This document shows, one piece after another, positions 23,759-37,100 of a stretch of DNA of 64,000 bases; within the stretch, counting starts at the first letter, position 1, and each line of letters opens with the position of its first letter. Origin of the DNA: Bolinopsis microptera (Eukaryota > Ctenophora > Tentaculata > Lobata > Bolinopsidae); the NCBI RefSeq assembly GCF_026151205.1, contig NC_087076.1, positions 13,253,675 through 13,317,674 of the forward strand, written 5' to 3'. Under the pieces are notes generated by a model. It was not told the DNA's origin, did not search any database, and saw only the letters and a program-made list of their open reading frames with translations. A program made the translations under genes and the position numbers.

Positions 23759-24964
23759 CTATTTACGCTTACGAAGACTCATTCGTTCAATATGTCTCAA
23801 AGTAAATAAACTCCTCCATCCTACTCTATCTCTTGCTAAGTTCACTAAGTTGATGAAATCATTTTCATTTTTCAAATCAATTTGTCTCTTAAATAGGTCC
23901 TTTTTCACAATAATATCATACAAATTAGTCCTGTGTCTACCCACTCGTCCCTTTAGTGTTTGACATCCTAGTGTAGCCAATAACAGAGACTGGTAGGCAG
24001 GCGTGTCGTTGTCACCGCGTAGAACATGCATTGTCCACCGTGCCTTTTCCACTCTCTCGGAAAGGGGCCTGGTCTGGGTACGAGCGCAGAGGGCCTTGTT
24101 AGATATTGAGCTAGGCCAATAGATGTGTAGGATGCGCTTGAGGTGCTTCCTCTGAACAACATCTACAGACTCTAGAACATGCTGAGGTACGGCCCAGCAG
24201 TAGCAGTTGTACAGGAGCACTGATACTACTAGTGAGTCGTAGAGTTTGATCTTTCTCTTCTCAGTTATCTGACTCCTCTCTGATCCCTGGCACCACAGCT
24301 TGTCAAATGACCAGAAGGCAGAGTTAGCTTTATTTATTCTATTAGTAACATCCTGCTCTGATCCAAGCTTAGTACTGTCGACCTGTGTTCCGAGGCAATG
24401 ATACTCCACTGGGTATAGTAAAAGAGTGTTCAAAGGATTAGCACAAGTACATGTAGTTAATAGTATAGTTAACAATATATCCTGAGAGATAACAAAGTTA
24501 AGGTAACAGTAGCCAAAGGTCCTATAATATAAACTAAAGGTGTAATATATAGGACTGGAAATATATAGCCTGACAGTACCAAGAAGCGTCTCGTTTCTCC
24601 ACTCCTCTTTTCCTCTTAGTTCATTATCCCACTCGTCACAGGCACCAACTTCTTCTAAATACACTCTGGTAAACTTTGTCTTTGTGTCATTGACAAAGAG
24701 ACTCCATTCACTGAGAATATTCTTGGAGATCTGAAAGATATCCTGTAACTCCTCCATATCTTCACCAATCTCCTCTACATCGTCTGAATAGCCGGACTCA
24801 AGAGGCATGTGGTTATCGGCTATCGTAGGGTTGGGTCTTGAGGGGCCTGCTCTTATGTGCACTACAGCTCCAGCTAGATTGAGGGTAAACAATTTACCAG
24901 CTGTGCTGTCTCCTTGGGAGGCTCCTATGTTGAAAGAGAACATCTCTGAGTCAGTAGAACACAT
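23759..24964 (-). pseudogene. Non-LTR reverse transcriptase fragment, palm to C terminus
   Basis: The 401-codon frame opens with an ASQGDSTAGKLFTLNLAG block, equivalent to the GxPQG region of reverse transcriptases, then a YSDD variant of the catalytic YxDD box. It ends with a long C-terminal part resembling LINE RTs (SAFWSFDKLW, KIKLYDSLVVSVLLYNCYCWAV, KRILHIYWP-SISN). Between them, about 24410-24590, runs a low-similarity stretch rich in aromatic and aliphatic residues that looks like a deletion or insertion. There is no endonuclease. It ends about 190 bp upstream of the acylase gene on the opposite strand. The fragment is non-autonomous and its clade is not assigned. Confidence 0.75.
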
Positions 24965-25154
24965 GATGGATGATCCCTGTAAATATTTGTTTCAACCTCG
25001 GCGTATGGGTTATAAACATACAACTATGTTTAATCCTGTTTACAACTTTTAAAAACATGTTTCTTAAAAGTTGACCAGTTTCCTCTTTCTTCGAAATTTC
25101 ATCTAGCAATGTAGAGCTCAACAAGCTTATAATATATATGCTTATTTTTAGGCA

Positions 25155-28100
25155 ATGGATGGTAAAAACCAGAACCTCTTCAAATATCTCCTTCCGGTAT
25201 TATGCAGCATCCTAGCTTCTCATCTGCTGATGGTTTATGTTGTCACAGACTACCAGTACCCAGGAATGACAACTCATCTGTCTATTGATGGTTCAAACAT
25301 TACTGTGAAACGCACAGAGCACCTGACATTGGTGGGATATGGGGAAAATACTGCATCAGATTTTTACAAAACTCTAGGTTGGATGCACGCTCGAGACAGG
25401 TATGTTCAAATATGTCTCACAAGACTTGCTGCTCAAGGACGGCTTACAGAGACCTTCCCTTATGCTGAGACCAACCACAAATTGGATCTTATCTCCAAAC
25501 AGTTTGATTTCCACGGCAGGAACAAAGCTTACTATGCAGGTTACGAGGATGGTGGTCTTGGAAAGGACATTCTTGAATCATACGTTGCTGGAGTAAACAA
25601 CTACATGAAGAATCATAGACGTCCTTTCGAGTTTGTTCTTATTAACTACCATCCAGAACCATTTGTGCCAACTGATGTATCAACCTTCATCAGCTTCGTG
25701 TCCTTTGTTGGTTTGGAAGAAATATCCTTTGCAGTGGAGAAAACCATTATCGAATTTCTGCGATCAGACAAAGTCTCTCATGAGTTTTTAAAACAGGTGT
25801 TTCATCCTCATTTGAACAATCTCACCATGGAACATGTTACAATGTATAAAAGTATCAAGGATCTCAAATCAAATGATGGATTAAAATCACCTGTTCCTGT
25901 GATAACAAATAGCAACAATTGGGTTGTTTCTGGTAAGTTTTTACCTACTTATACAGGGGGGGGGGGGGGGGGGGTCAGTACCCATACATTGGGTCTTATA
26001 CCACCGCCGTTTTATATATTTGAGAGTTGTTGCTTTGCAGATGGCATACTGTACCTACTTGTTCAAGGATTCCGCCACCAAAATTTGAAAATTCGATTTT
26101 TGGGGGGCCACACCCAATCAACATTGAATTGCTTATACTGGTGTTTGTGAACATGTTAGAGACTCCATTGTAACATATTGCAATAGGTCATTTAATCAGG
26201 AATATAATCTGAAAAAATGGTGCGAAACAGATTTAAAATGACGAAGACATCAAGCAATTTGTTTATCTCTTTAGCAAAATTGATTAGGTACTCAATGATT
26301 ACCCAATAACGACACCGTAATTGGGCTCTCTGCACGATTCTCGTAATGCGGATCTAGCCTCAACCCAATCACCTGATCACAAGTAATGAACAAACTCGTT
26401 ATATGCTTCATATCTCGGTCATCTGAGAAGCTAGAACTCTTATTTTTTCAGGATAAACGTAATTTAAATGGCCAAACACCATTCAATAAAATTTGGCTCG
26501 ATCCGACTATCCGAACTATCTAATAAATGCGAAAATGAACATTGACAAATTCCTCGAACCAGTGGTGGTAGTAAGTCATTCCAGAAAGAATTTATTTCAA
26601 TTGGGCACTCAGTGATTGACCTATTAAGGCCAACGTATGGGTACTGACCCCCCCCCCCCCCCCCCCCCCCCGGTAATAACAGGTAACCCAAACAGTCAAT
26701 TCCGCAGGTTTTACATGCTTGACCTTGCTTTAATGCTTTCTTTAAAATGTTAATCTTGAAGCCATCGACTGCTTTTAACTAAATGCCTAGCTGCTGTCCC
26801 CAATGAAGTTACAATTTCTCCTTCAGGTGCAATATCAAGCAGTGGATTTCCCATCATGAGTTCGGATCCCCATCTTGACCTTTCAAAGTATCCTAACACC
26901 TTCTACGAATCCTCTTACTATTCCAGGCAGGGAGATTCTATTTTTGGTATTTCTGTGCCAGGTGAGAGTCTCAGAAAAATTGTCTCCTTTGCAAATCCTT
27001 TCTGTCAAAAATTGTATCACGGTTACACGATGTGTTAGTTCAGTGAATCAATGACACACGTTGATAGTTGAAAGTAGATAAGTCAATAGACATACAGAGA
27101 CCCCACGGCTAACACAGACATCGTATATATTATATAGCATACTCCTGAAATATAAAGGAGTTAACTCAAATTCAAATACATATACAAACACATAAAATAT
27201 AATAGTAGAATATGAATCACAATTATATGATCACAATATGAAGCTGGACTTACTTATAGCTTTTACATGAATACAATGCAATGAAGTCATAATCGCCAAT
27301 CTATAAACACATGCCTTATTATGTCACCTTCAGCAAGGTAGAAAAATGCTGTATCTAATATTTCATCTTTTAATCTTTGCAATTTCAGGGGTCCCTTTCA
27401 TCCTTATGGGAAGGAACAAAGCATTGACCTTTTCATTGACATATGGTATGCTGGATATGAGTGACTACTTCATCGAGAGGATAAAGGATGGAAAATACGA
27501 ACGTGATGGCACTTACCTACCTCTAAAATCGAGAAAATATGAAGTGGTTGGAAAAGAAGCGATATTCTATGAGACTGGAGAGGGTCATCTTATAGAGAGG
27601 AATGCAGAAAATTATGATAAGGAGATCTCTGATGGTGTCTATGTTGCTATGAGAATACCTGATAGAAGTGAAGAGATCACCATGAGACAGTCCATCCTTC
27701 CTTTTGCTCAATCAGTGGCAGATGCCAAGAAACTCGTTCCGCAATCCCTTCTGGGAGCTAACTATTTGCTGGCAGATATCCATGGTAATATTGGGTACCA
27801 ACAGACTGGGTCTGTTCCACTGCGTCCTAACAGTGATGGTCTGCTGCCGCTTCCTGCTTGGAACTCAGCCAATCTTTGGGCAGGTTTATAAAATAGATGT
27901 CTTAATTTTAGTGATAATTATTTAAATATTTTCCATTTGAAATAATTTGATTGAAATGGTAACCCATAATGCCAATGATACTGGTACAACTACATTGGGG
28001 GGGGTGTCACGTCCGTCTATGTCCGCTTGTCTCATAGAATCCAAAAAGGACAGGACATAGGCGGACATAGACGGACATAGGCGGACATAGGCGGACATAG

Positions 28101-31100
28101 ACGGACATAGGCGGACATAGGCGGACATAGGCGGACATTAATAAACACCTAAATTGCTAAATAAAATGTTCAATTTTTGCTGTTATAAGGGGATCATGTT
28201 TTTTGTCCGTTCGGTACCCTATATTTTCAAAACGGACAAAAAATAGAGCGGACAAAAATGGACAAAAACGGAAAAAAATGGAAATAACATTTAGATGCTT
28301 CCTCCTCCTACTCTTCCTCCTCCTCCCCCTGGGTCTTCCTGATCTTTCTCAGTCCTCTTCCTCCTCCCCTCCTCAGTCCTCCTCCTACTCCTCCTCCTCG
28401 TCCTCAGTCCTCCTCATCAGTCCTCAACAGTCCTCCTCCTCCCCAGTCCTCCTCCTCCTCCTGAGTCCTCCTCCTGGGTCCTTCTCCCCAGTCCTCCTCC
28501 TCCTCTTCATCCTCCTCCTCTTCCTCCTCAGTCCTCAGTCCTCCTCCTCATCCTTCTCCTCAGTCCTCCATCCTCCTCCTCAGTCCTCCCCCAGTCCCCC
28601 TCCTCCTCCTCCTATTCAGTCCTCCTCCTCCTCCTCCTCCTTCTCAGTCCTCCTCAGTCCTCCTCCTCCTCCTCTTCCCTCTCAGTCATCCTCCTCAGTC
28701 ATCCTCCTCAGCCATCCTCCTCAGTCCTCCTCAGTCCTCCTCCTTCTCAGTCATCGTTAGTCCTCCTCCTCAGTCCTCCTCCTCTTCCTCCTCGGTCCTC
28801 AGTCCTCCTCCTCCTGGGTCCTCCTCCTCATCCTTCTCATCAGTCCTCCTCCTCCCCAGTCCTCTCCCAGTCCCCCTCCTTCTCCTCCTCCTATTCAGTC
28901 CTCCTCCTCCTCCTCCTCCTCAGTTCTCCTCAGTCCTCCTTCTCATTTCTCCTAAGTTCTCCTCCTGAGTCCTCCTCCTGAGTCCTCCTCCTCTTCCTTC
29001 TGAGTCCTCCTCCTGAGTCCTCCTCCTCCTCCCTCTCAGTCATCCTCCTCAGTCATCCTCCTCAGCCATCCTCCCCAGCCATCCTCCTCAGCCATCCTCC
29101 TCAGCCATCCTCCTCAGTACTCCTCAGTCCTCCTCCTTCTCAGTCATCGTTAGTCCTCCTCCTCAGTCCTCCTCCTCCTCCTGGGTCCTCCTCCTCCTCC
29201 TCCTCCTGGGTCCTCCTGGGTTTTCCTGATCCTCCCCAGTCCTCTTCCTCCTCCCCTCCTTAGTCCTCCTCCTACTCTTCCTCCTCGTCCTCAGTCCTCC
29301 TCATCAGTCCTCAACAGTTCTTCTCCTCCCCAGTCCTCCTCCTCCTCCTCCTCCTCAGTTCTCCTCAGTCCTCCTTCTCATTTCTCCTAAGTCCTCCTCC
29401 TGAGTCCTCCTCCTGAGTCATCCTCCTCTTCCTTCTGAGTCCTCCTCCTGAGTCCTCCTCCTCCTCCCTCTCAGTCATCCTCCTCAGTCATCCTCCTCAG
29501 CCATCCTCCCCAGCCATCCTCCTCAGCCATCCTCCTCAGTACTCCTCAGTCCTCCTCATTCTCAGTCATCGTCAGTCCTCCATCCTCCTCCTCAGTCCTC
29601 CCCCAGTCCCCCTCCTCCTCCTCCTCCTATTCAGTCCTCCTCCTCCTCCTCCTTCTCAGTCCTCCTCAGTCCTCCTCCTCCTCCTCCTCTTCCCTCTCAG
29701 TCATCCTCCTCAGTCATCCTCCTCAGCCATCCTCCTCAGTCCTCCTCAGTCCTCCTTAGTCCTCCTCCTATGTCCTCCTCCTCCTGGGTCCTCATCCTCC
29801 TCTTCATCCTCTTCCTCTTCCTCCTCGGTCCTCAGTCCTCCTCCTCCTGGGTCCTCCTCCTCATCCTTCTCATCAGTCCTCCTCCTCCCCAGTCCTCTCC
29901 CAGTCCCCCTCCTTCTCCTCCTCCTATTCAGTCCTCCTCCTCCTCCTCCTCCTCAGTTCTCCTCAGTCCTCCTTCTCATTTCTCCTAAGTTCTCCTCCTG
30001 AGTCCTCCTCCTGAGTCATCCTCCTCTTCCTTCTGAGTCCTCCTCCTGAGTCCTCCTCCTCCTCCCTCTCAGTCATCCTCCTCAGTCATCCTCCTCAGCC
30101 ATCCTCCCCAGCCATCCTCCTCAGCCATCCTCCTCAGTACTCCTCAGTCCTCCTCCTTCTCAGTCATCGTCAGTCCTCCTCCTCAGTCCTCCTCCTCCTC
30201 CTGGGTCCTCCTCCTCCTCCTCCTCCTGGGTCCTCCTGGGTCTTCCTGATCCTCCCCAGTCCTCTTCCTCCTCCCCTCCTCAGTCCTCCTCCTACTCTTC
30301 CTCCTCGTCCTCAGTCCTCCTCATCAGTCCTCAACAGTTCTCCTCCTCCCCAGTCCTCCTCCTCCTCCTGGGGCCTTTTCCTGGGTCCTCCTGGGTCCTC
30401 CTCCTCCTGGGTCCTCCTCCTCCTGGGTCCTCCTTCTCCTCCTCAGTCCTTCTCCTCCTCCTCCTCAGTCCTCTTCCTCCTCTTCCTCCTCCTCCTCCCT
30501 CTCAGTCATCCTCCTCAGCCATCCTCCTCAGCCATCCTCCTCAGTCCTCCTCCTTCTCAGTCCTCCTCAGTCCTCCTCCTGAGTCCTCCTCCTCCTCAGT
30601 CATCCTCCTCAGTTCTCCTCCTCCTCCTCCTAGGTCCTCCTCCTCCTCCTCCTGGGTCTTCCTGATCCTTCTCCTCCCTCTCAGTCATCCTCCTCAGTCA
30701 TCCTCCTCATTCATCCTCCTCAGCCATCCTCCTCAGCCATCCTTCTCAGTCCTCCTCAGTCCTCCTCCTCCTCCTCCTCTTCCCTCTCAGTCATCCTCCT
30801 CAGTCATCCTCCTCAGCCATCCTCCTCAGTCCTCCTCAGTCCTCCTTAGTCCTCCTCCTATGTCCTCCTCCTCCTGGGTCCTCATCCTCCTCTTCATCCT
30901 CTTCCTCTTCCTCCTCGGTCCTCAGTCCTCCTCCTCCTGGGTCCTCCTCCTCATCCTTCTCATCAGTCCTCCTCCTCCCCAGTCCTCTCCCAGTCCCCCT
31001 CCTTCTCCTCCTCCTATTCAGTCCTCCTCCTCCTCCTCCTCAGTTCTCCTCAGTCCTCCTTCTCATTTCTCCTAAGTTCTCCTCCTGAGTCCTCCTCCTG

Positions 31101-34100
31101 AGTCCTCCTCCTCTTCCTTCTGAGTCCTCCTCCTGAGTCCCCCTCCTCCTCCCTCTCAGTCATCCTCCTCAGTCATCCTCCTCAGCCATCCTCCCCAGCC
31201 ATCCTCCTCGGCCATCCTCCTCAGTACTCCTCAGTCCTCCTCCTTCTCAGTCATCGTTAGTCCTCCTCCTCAGTCCTCCTCCTCCTCCTGGGTCCTCCTC
31301 CTCCTCCTCCTATTCAGTCCTCCTCCTCCTCCTCCTTCTCAGTCCTCCTCAGTCCTCCTCCTCCTCCTCCTCTTCCCTCTCAGTCATCCTCCTCAGTCAT
31401 CCTCCTCAGCCATCCTCCTCAGTCCTCCTCAGTCCTCCTTAGTCCTCCTCCTATGTCCTCCTCCTCCTGGGTCCTCATCCTCCTCTTCATCCTCTTCCTC
31501 TTCCTCCTCGGTCCTCAGTCCTCCTCCTCCTGGGTCCTCCTCCTCATCCTTCTCATCAGTCCTCCTCCTCCCCAGTCCTCTCCCAGTCCCCCTCCTTCTC
31601 CTCCTCCTATTCAGTCCTCCTCCTCCTCCTCCTCCTCAGTTCTCCTCAGTCCTCCTTCTCATTTCTCCTAAGTTCTCCTCCTGAGTCCTCCTCCTGAGTC
31701 CTCCTCCTCTTCTTTCTGAGTCCTCCTCCTGAGTCCCCCTCCTCCTCCCTCTCAGTCATCCTCCTCAGTCATCCTCCTCAGCCATCCTCCCCAGCCATCC
31801 TCCTCAGCCATCCTCCTCAGTACTCCTCAGTCCTCCTCCTTCTCAGTCATCGTTAGTCCTCCTCCTCAGTCCTCCTCCTCCTCCTGGGTCCTCCTCCTCC
31901 TCCTCCTGGGTCCTCCTGGGTCTTCCTGATCCTCCCCAGTCCTCTTCCTCCTCCCCTCCTTAGTCCTCCTCCTACTCTTCCTCCTCGTCCTCAGTCCTCC
32001 TCATCAGTCCTCAACAGTTCTCCTCCTCCCCAGTCCTCCTCCTCCTCCTCAGTTCTCCTTCTCATTTCTCCTAAGTCCTCCTCCTGAGTCCTCCTCCTGA
32101 GTCATCCTCCTCTTCCTTCTGAGTCCTCCTCCTGAGTCCTCCTCCTCCTCCCTCTCAGTCATCCTCCTCAGTCATCCTCCTCAGCCATCCTCCCCAGCCA
32201 TCCTCCTCAGCCATCCTCCTCAGTACTCCTCAGTCCTCCTCCTTCTCAGTCATCGTCAGTCCTCCTCCTCAGTCCTCCTCAGTCCTCCCCCTCCTCCTGG
32301 GTCCTCCTCCTCCTCCTCCTCCTGGGTCCTCCTGGGTCTTCCTGATCCTCCCCAGTCCTCTTCCTCCTCCCCTCCTCAGTCCTCCTCCTACTCTTCCTCC
32401 TCGTCCTCAGTCCTCCTCATCAGTCCTCAACAGTTCTCCTCCTCCCCAGTCCTCCTCCTCCTCCTGGGGCCTTTTCCTGGGTCCTCCTGGGTCCTCCTCC
32501 TCCTGGGTCCTCCTCCTCCTGGGTCCTCCTTCTCCTCCTCAGTCCTTCTCCTCCTCCTCCTCAGTCCTCTTCCTCCTCTTCCTCCTCCTCCTCCCTCTCA
32601 GTCATCCTCCTCAGCCATCCTCCTCAGCCATCCTCCTCAGTCCTCCTCCTTCTCAGTCCTCCTCAGTCCTCCTCCTGAGTCCTCCTCCTCCTCAGTCATC
32701 CTCCTCAGTTCTCCTCCTCCTCCTCCTAGGTCCTCCTCCTCCTCCTCCTGGGTCTTCCTGATCCTTCTCCTCCCTCTCAGTCATCCTCCTCAGTCATCCT
32801 CCTCATTCATCCTCCTCAGCCATCCTCCTCAGCCATCCTTCTCAGTCCTCCTCAGTCCTCCTCCTCCTCCTCCTCTTCCCTCTCAGTCATCCTCCTCAGT
32901 CATCCTCCTCAGCCATCCTCCTCAGTCCTCCTCAGTCCTCCTTAGTCCTCCTCCTATGTCCTCCTCCTCCTGGGTCCTCATCCTCCTCTTCATCCTCTTC
33001 CTCTTCCTCCTCGGTCCTCAGTCCTCCTCCTCCTGGGTCCTCCTCCTCATCCTTCTCATCAGTCCTCCTCCTCCCCAGTCCTCTCCCAGTCCCCCTCCTT
33101 CTCCTCCTCCTATTCAGTCCTCCTCCTCCTCCTCCTCAGTTCTCCTCAGTCCTCCTTCTCATTTCTCCTAAGTTCTCCTCCTGAGTCCTCCTCCTGAGTC
33201 CTCCTCCTCTTCCTTCTGAGTCCTCCTCCTGAGTCCCCCTCCTCCTCCCTCTCAGTCATCCTCCTCAGTCATCCTCCTCAGCCATCCTCCCCAGCCATCC
33301 TCCTCGGCCATCCTCCTCAGTACTCCTCAGTCCTCCTCCTTCTCAGTCATCGTTAGTCCTCCTCCTCAGTCCTCCTCCTCCTCCTGGGTCCTCCTCCTCC
33401 TCCTCCTGGGTCCTCCTGGGTCTTCCTGATCCTCCCCAGTCCTCTTCCTCCTCCCCTCCTTAGTCCTCCTCCTACTCTTCCTCCTCGTCCTCAGTCCTCC
33501 TCATCAGTCCTCAACAGTTCTCCTCCTCCCCAGTCCTCCTCCTCCTCCTCAGTTCTCCTTCTCATTTCTCCTAAGTCCTCCTCCTGAGTCCTCCTCCTGA
33601 GTCATCCTCCTCTTCCTTCTGAGTCCTCCTCCTGAGTCCTCCTCCTCCTCCCTCTCAGTCATCCTCCTCAGTCATCCTCCTCAGCCATCCTCCCCAGCCA
33701 TCCTCCTCAGCCATCCTCCTCAGTACTCCTCAGTCCTCCTCCTTCTCAGTCATCGTCAGTCCTCCTCCTCAGTCCTCCTCAGTCCTCCCCCTCCTCCTGG
33801 GTCCTCCTCCTCCTCCTCCTCCTGGGTCCTCCTGGGTCTTCCTGATCCTCCCCAGTCCTCTTCCTCCTCCCCTCCTCAGTCCTCCTCCTACTCTTCCTCC
33901 TCGTCCTCAGTCCTCCTCATCAGTCCTCAACAGTTCTCCTCCTCCCCAGTCCTCCTCCTCCTCCTGGGGCCTTTTCCTGGGTCCTCCTGGGTCCTCCTCC
34001 TCCTGGGTCCTCCTCCTCCTGGGTCCTCCTTCTCCTCCTCAGTCCTTCTCCTCCTCCTCCTCAGTCCTCTTCCTCCTCTTCCTCCTCCTCCTCCCTCTCA

Positions 34101-37100
34101 GTCATCCTCCTCAGCCATCCTCCTCAGCCATCCTCCTCAGTCCTCCTCCTTCTCAGTCCTCCTCAGTCCTCCTCCTGAGTCCTCCTCCTCCTCAGTCATC
34201 CTCCTCAGTTCTCCTCCTCCTCCTCCTAGGTCCTCCTCCTCCTCCTCCTGGGTCTTCCTGATCCTTCTCCTCCCTCTCAGTCATCCTCCTCAGTCATCCT
34301 CCTCATTCATCCTCCTCAGCCATCCTCCTCAGCCATCCTTCTCAGCCACCCTCCTCAGTACTCTTCAGTACTCTTCAGTCCTCAAAATGTTTGTCCGCTA
34401 ATGTCCAACAATGTCCGCTAATGTCCACCAATGTCCATCCAAGTCCGCCAATGTCCGTCCGGGTCTGCCAATGTCCGTCCGAGTCCGCCAATGTCCGTCC
34501 GAGTCCGCCAATGTCCGTCCGTGTCCGCCAATGTCCCAAAAAACACGTCCGTTGTCTCATAGAATCCAAAAAGGACAGGACATAGGCGGACATAGACGGA
34601 CATGACACCCCCCCCTACATTGCATGGAATTGATCGTACATGGTGTGTAACTGCAGCGAAATTGTTGTTCAGGTTACCTATCAGACTCCGACTACATGAC
34701 AGTGTTGAACCCACCTGACCAGTTTATAGCCACAGCAAACAACCACTACCAAGACCCCTCAAAACCCTGTGTTAGCACTTTTCCCGCTCTACCTACACGA
34801 TTCAACAGGTCAACAGCATTTCCTTAATTTTTATTCTGTGTTTCAGTCAGTGTAGCGCTCATTTTCTGTCGAATCGTATTTAAATTCTCAAACGGGGCCG
34901 GGGCCTACCTTGGAGTTGAAGGCTAATGACTAAAAGAAATTGAAATTAATGCCTTTTGGAATAGATGTTATTAATGCCGGGCAAAATTATCCTAAAACTG
35001 GTCATAAAAGCAACATATTTTGATAACTGATGCACAGGATATCGGATATATTGAGAAGTGGTTCAAACCACTCAGTGGAAGATATGATGAGATACCAGGG
35101 AGACACTTTCAGTAAAATCGCTAATCTCACCATCCCACTCTTGGAACCTTTCCTTCCTTCGTCAGGTTGGTATTTTATTTTCTCATCAGGTTGGTATTTT
35201 ATTTTTTCACCTTTTTTATTTTTCTTCAATTGATGTTTTGTTGTCCAGTTCAATCCAAAAATCCATTTTATCAACAAACAAAAAACACAATTCACCTGGG
35301 GGGGGGGGGGGGGGTGCAGGTACTTTTTTGATGGAACATATGCTGACTTTTCGAAATTTCTGAAAATAACCACCCACCCACCTCCTTCACGAATGGAATA
35401 ACAAAAAAGTACCACGGTACTTTTCGAAATTGTCCCGAATGATCCCCCACCGCACCCCCTCCTTTTTTTTCCAAAAAATTCCTGTTCATCAGTTTTCCTA
35501 AACTGAAGATGTTCTGACACCTCGATGTGACTTGTGAGCAGGGTTTGCCGGCATTTTTGAGAGTCATTTTTAAGGTTTTTTTCACGTCTTTTAAGGCCCC
35601 TTTTGACCCATTTTTAAGGTCCAAAACAGTTAAATTCAAGGTTTTAAAAGGTCCACAATGCGAAAGTTTGGACAAACGTAATGCAATATAAAGTGCAAAT
35701 TTAAGGCTTTTTAAGGTTTTCCGCTACAGAAATTGCAATCATATCTAAAGGGGGAAGGTATAATTTCAGAAAAAACCCAATTAGATCTACACCGACCTAG
35801 GTATAATTTCAGAAAAACCCAATTAGATCTACAACAAGCTAGGTATAATTTCAGAAAAACCCAATTAGATCTACACCGAGCTAGGTATAATTTCAGAAAA
35901 CCCCAATTAGATCTACAACAAGCTAGGTATAATTTCAGAAAAAACCAAATAGATCTTCAACAAGCTAGGTATAATTTCAGAAAAACCCAATTAGATCTAC
36001 AACAAGCTAGGTATAATTTCAGAAAAACCCAATTAGATCTACAACAAGCTAGGTATAATTTCAGAAAAACCCAATTAGATCTACACCGAGCTAGGTATAA
36101 TTTCAGAAAAACCCAATTAGATCTAAAACAAGCTAGGTATAATTTCAGAAAAACCCAATTAGATCTGCAACAAGCTAGTTATAATTTCAGAAAACCCAAT
36201 TAGATCTACACCGAGCTAGGTATAATTTCAGAAAAACCCGATTAGATCTACAACAAGCTAGGTATAACTTCAGAAAAACCCAATTAGATCTACAACAAGC
36301 TAGGTATAATTTCAGAAAACCCCGATTCTAACATTTTGGTAATGAATAAGTACCATGTACAAGTTTATAATCATGTTTTGGGGTACCCCTTCTTTTTTTT
36401 GGGACAAAAAAGTACCATGATACTTTTCCAAAATTTCATAAAACACCCACCCGCCCCTCGCCTCGGGTACTTTTAGGGTTATGTTCCATCAAAAAAGTAC
36501 CTGCACCCCCCCCCCCCCTCCCCCCCGATTCACCATAATTTTATGTTAAACCTCGGTTATTAAACCTTTAAACATAAAAAGCTTTATTTTCCAGTAATTG
36601 ATGTCATGAAAAAACTCACTTCTTCAATTTTCAAACAGTTGTTGAAGAAGATAACTCTGTTATTGTAGAAAAGGGCTCGCTCAACTGAATGTATAGTACA
36701 TATACAGTGGTGAATGTATAGTGTATAGTGTATTAATGCTTTTCATTCATACAAAGTTATAACAAATTCTTCTTGTAGTGCATCCTGGGTTTGGACAGGA
36801 TATGCCCGCTTAAAATATTTCCATCACGTAACATTAAATAATTCTCAATAAATGTAATAGATTTGTAGTTTTGTAATTAGTTTAAAACTTACATATGTAT
36901 ACAGTGCAGTGGTGCATGTATACTGTATAGTACATACTACATATTATACAGTGGTGAATGTTTGAATTTTTTCCCGATCCATGACTCAAAGTGCCGAAGG
37001 CACAAAAGAGTCAAGGACAAGGGTTAGCGATCGAGGTTTTTTTGGGATATGGTAGCTTTGCGACCGTGCGAGCGTGCGTGCCTGCGTACGTGTCGCCCAC

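Larger units (their letters stand above)
27997..34615. mobile_element. G-capped element E2 (6.6 kb) in intron 3 of the acylase gene
   Basis: The element begins with eight G and TGTCACGTCCGTCTATGTCC, and ends with the inverted counterpart and eight C. An exact 6-bp duplication, TACATT, flanks it (27991-27996 and 34616-34621). A block containing TTGTCTCATAGAATCC and AAAAAGGACAGGACATAG, plus GGACATAG repeats, occurs near both ends in the same orientation (about 28017-28138 and 34550-34605). Almost all the interior is a C/T-rich satellite. No transposase is seen. The donor of intron 3 is 113 bp to the left and its acceptor 57 bp to the right. Confidence 0.85.

Noticed and set aside
26464-26691. 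Gly-run open frame on minus in E1
   Set aside because: The glycine run is only the C homopolymer read on the other strand.
28203-33171. Ser/Pro-rich open frames in the C/T satellite (up to 185 codons) as mucin-like proteins
   Set aside because: They follow the repeat composition exactly, recur with each repeat block and sit inside an acylase intron.
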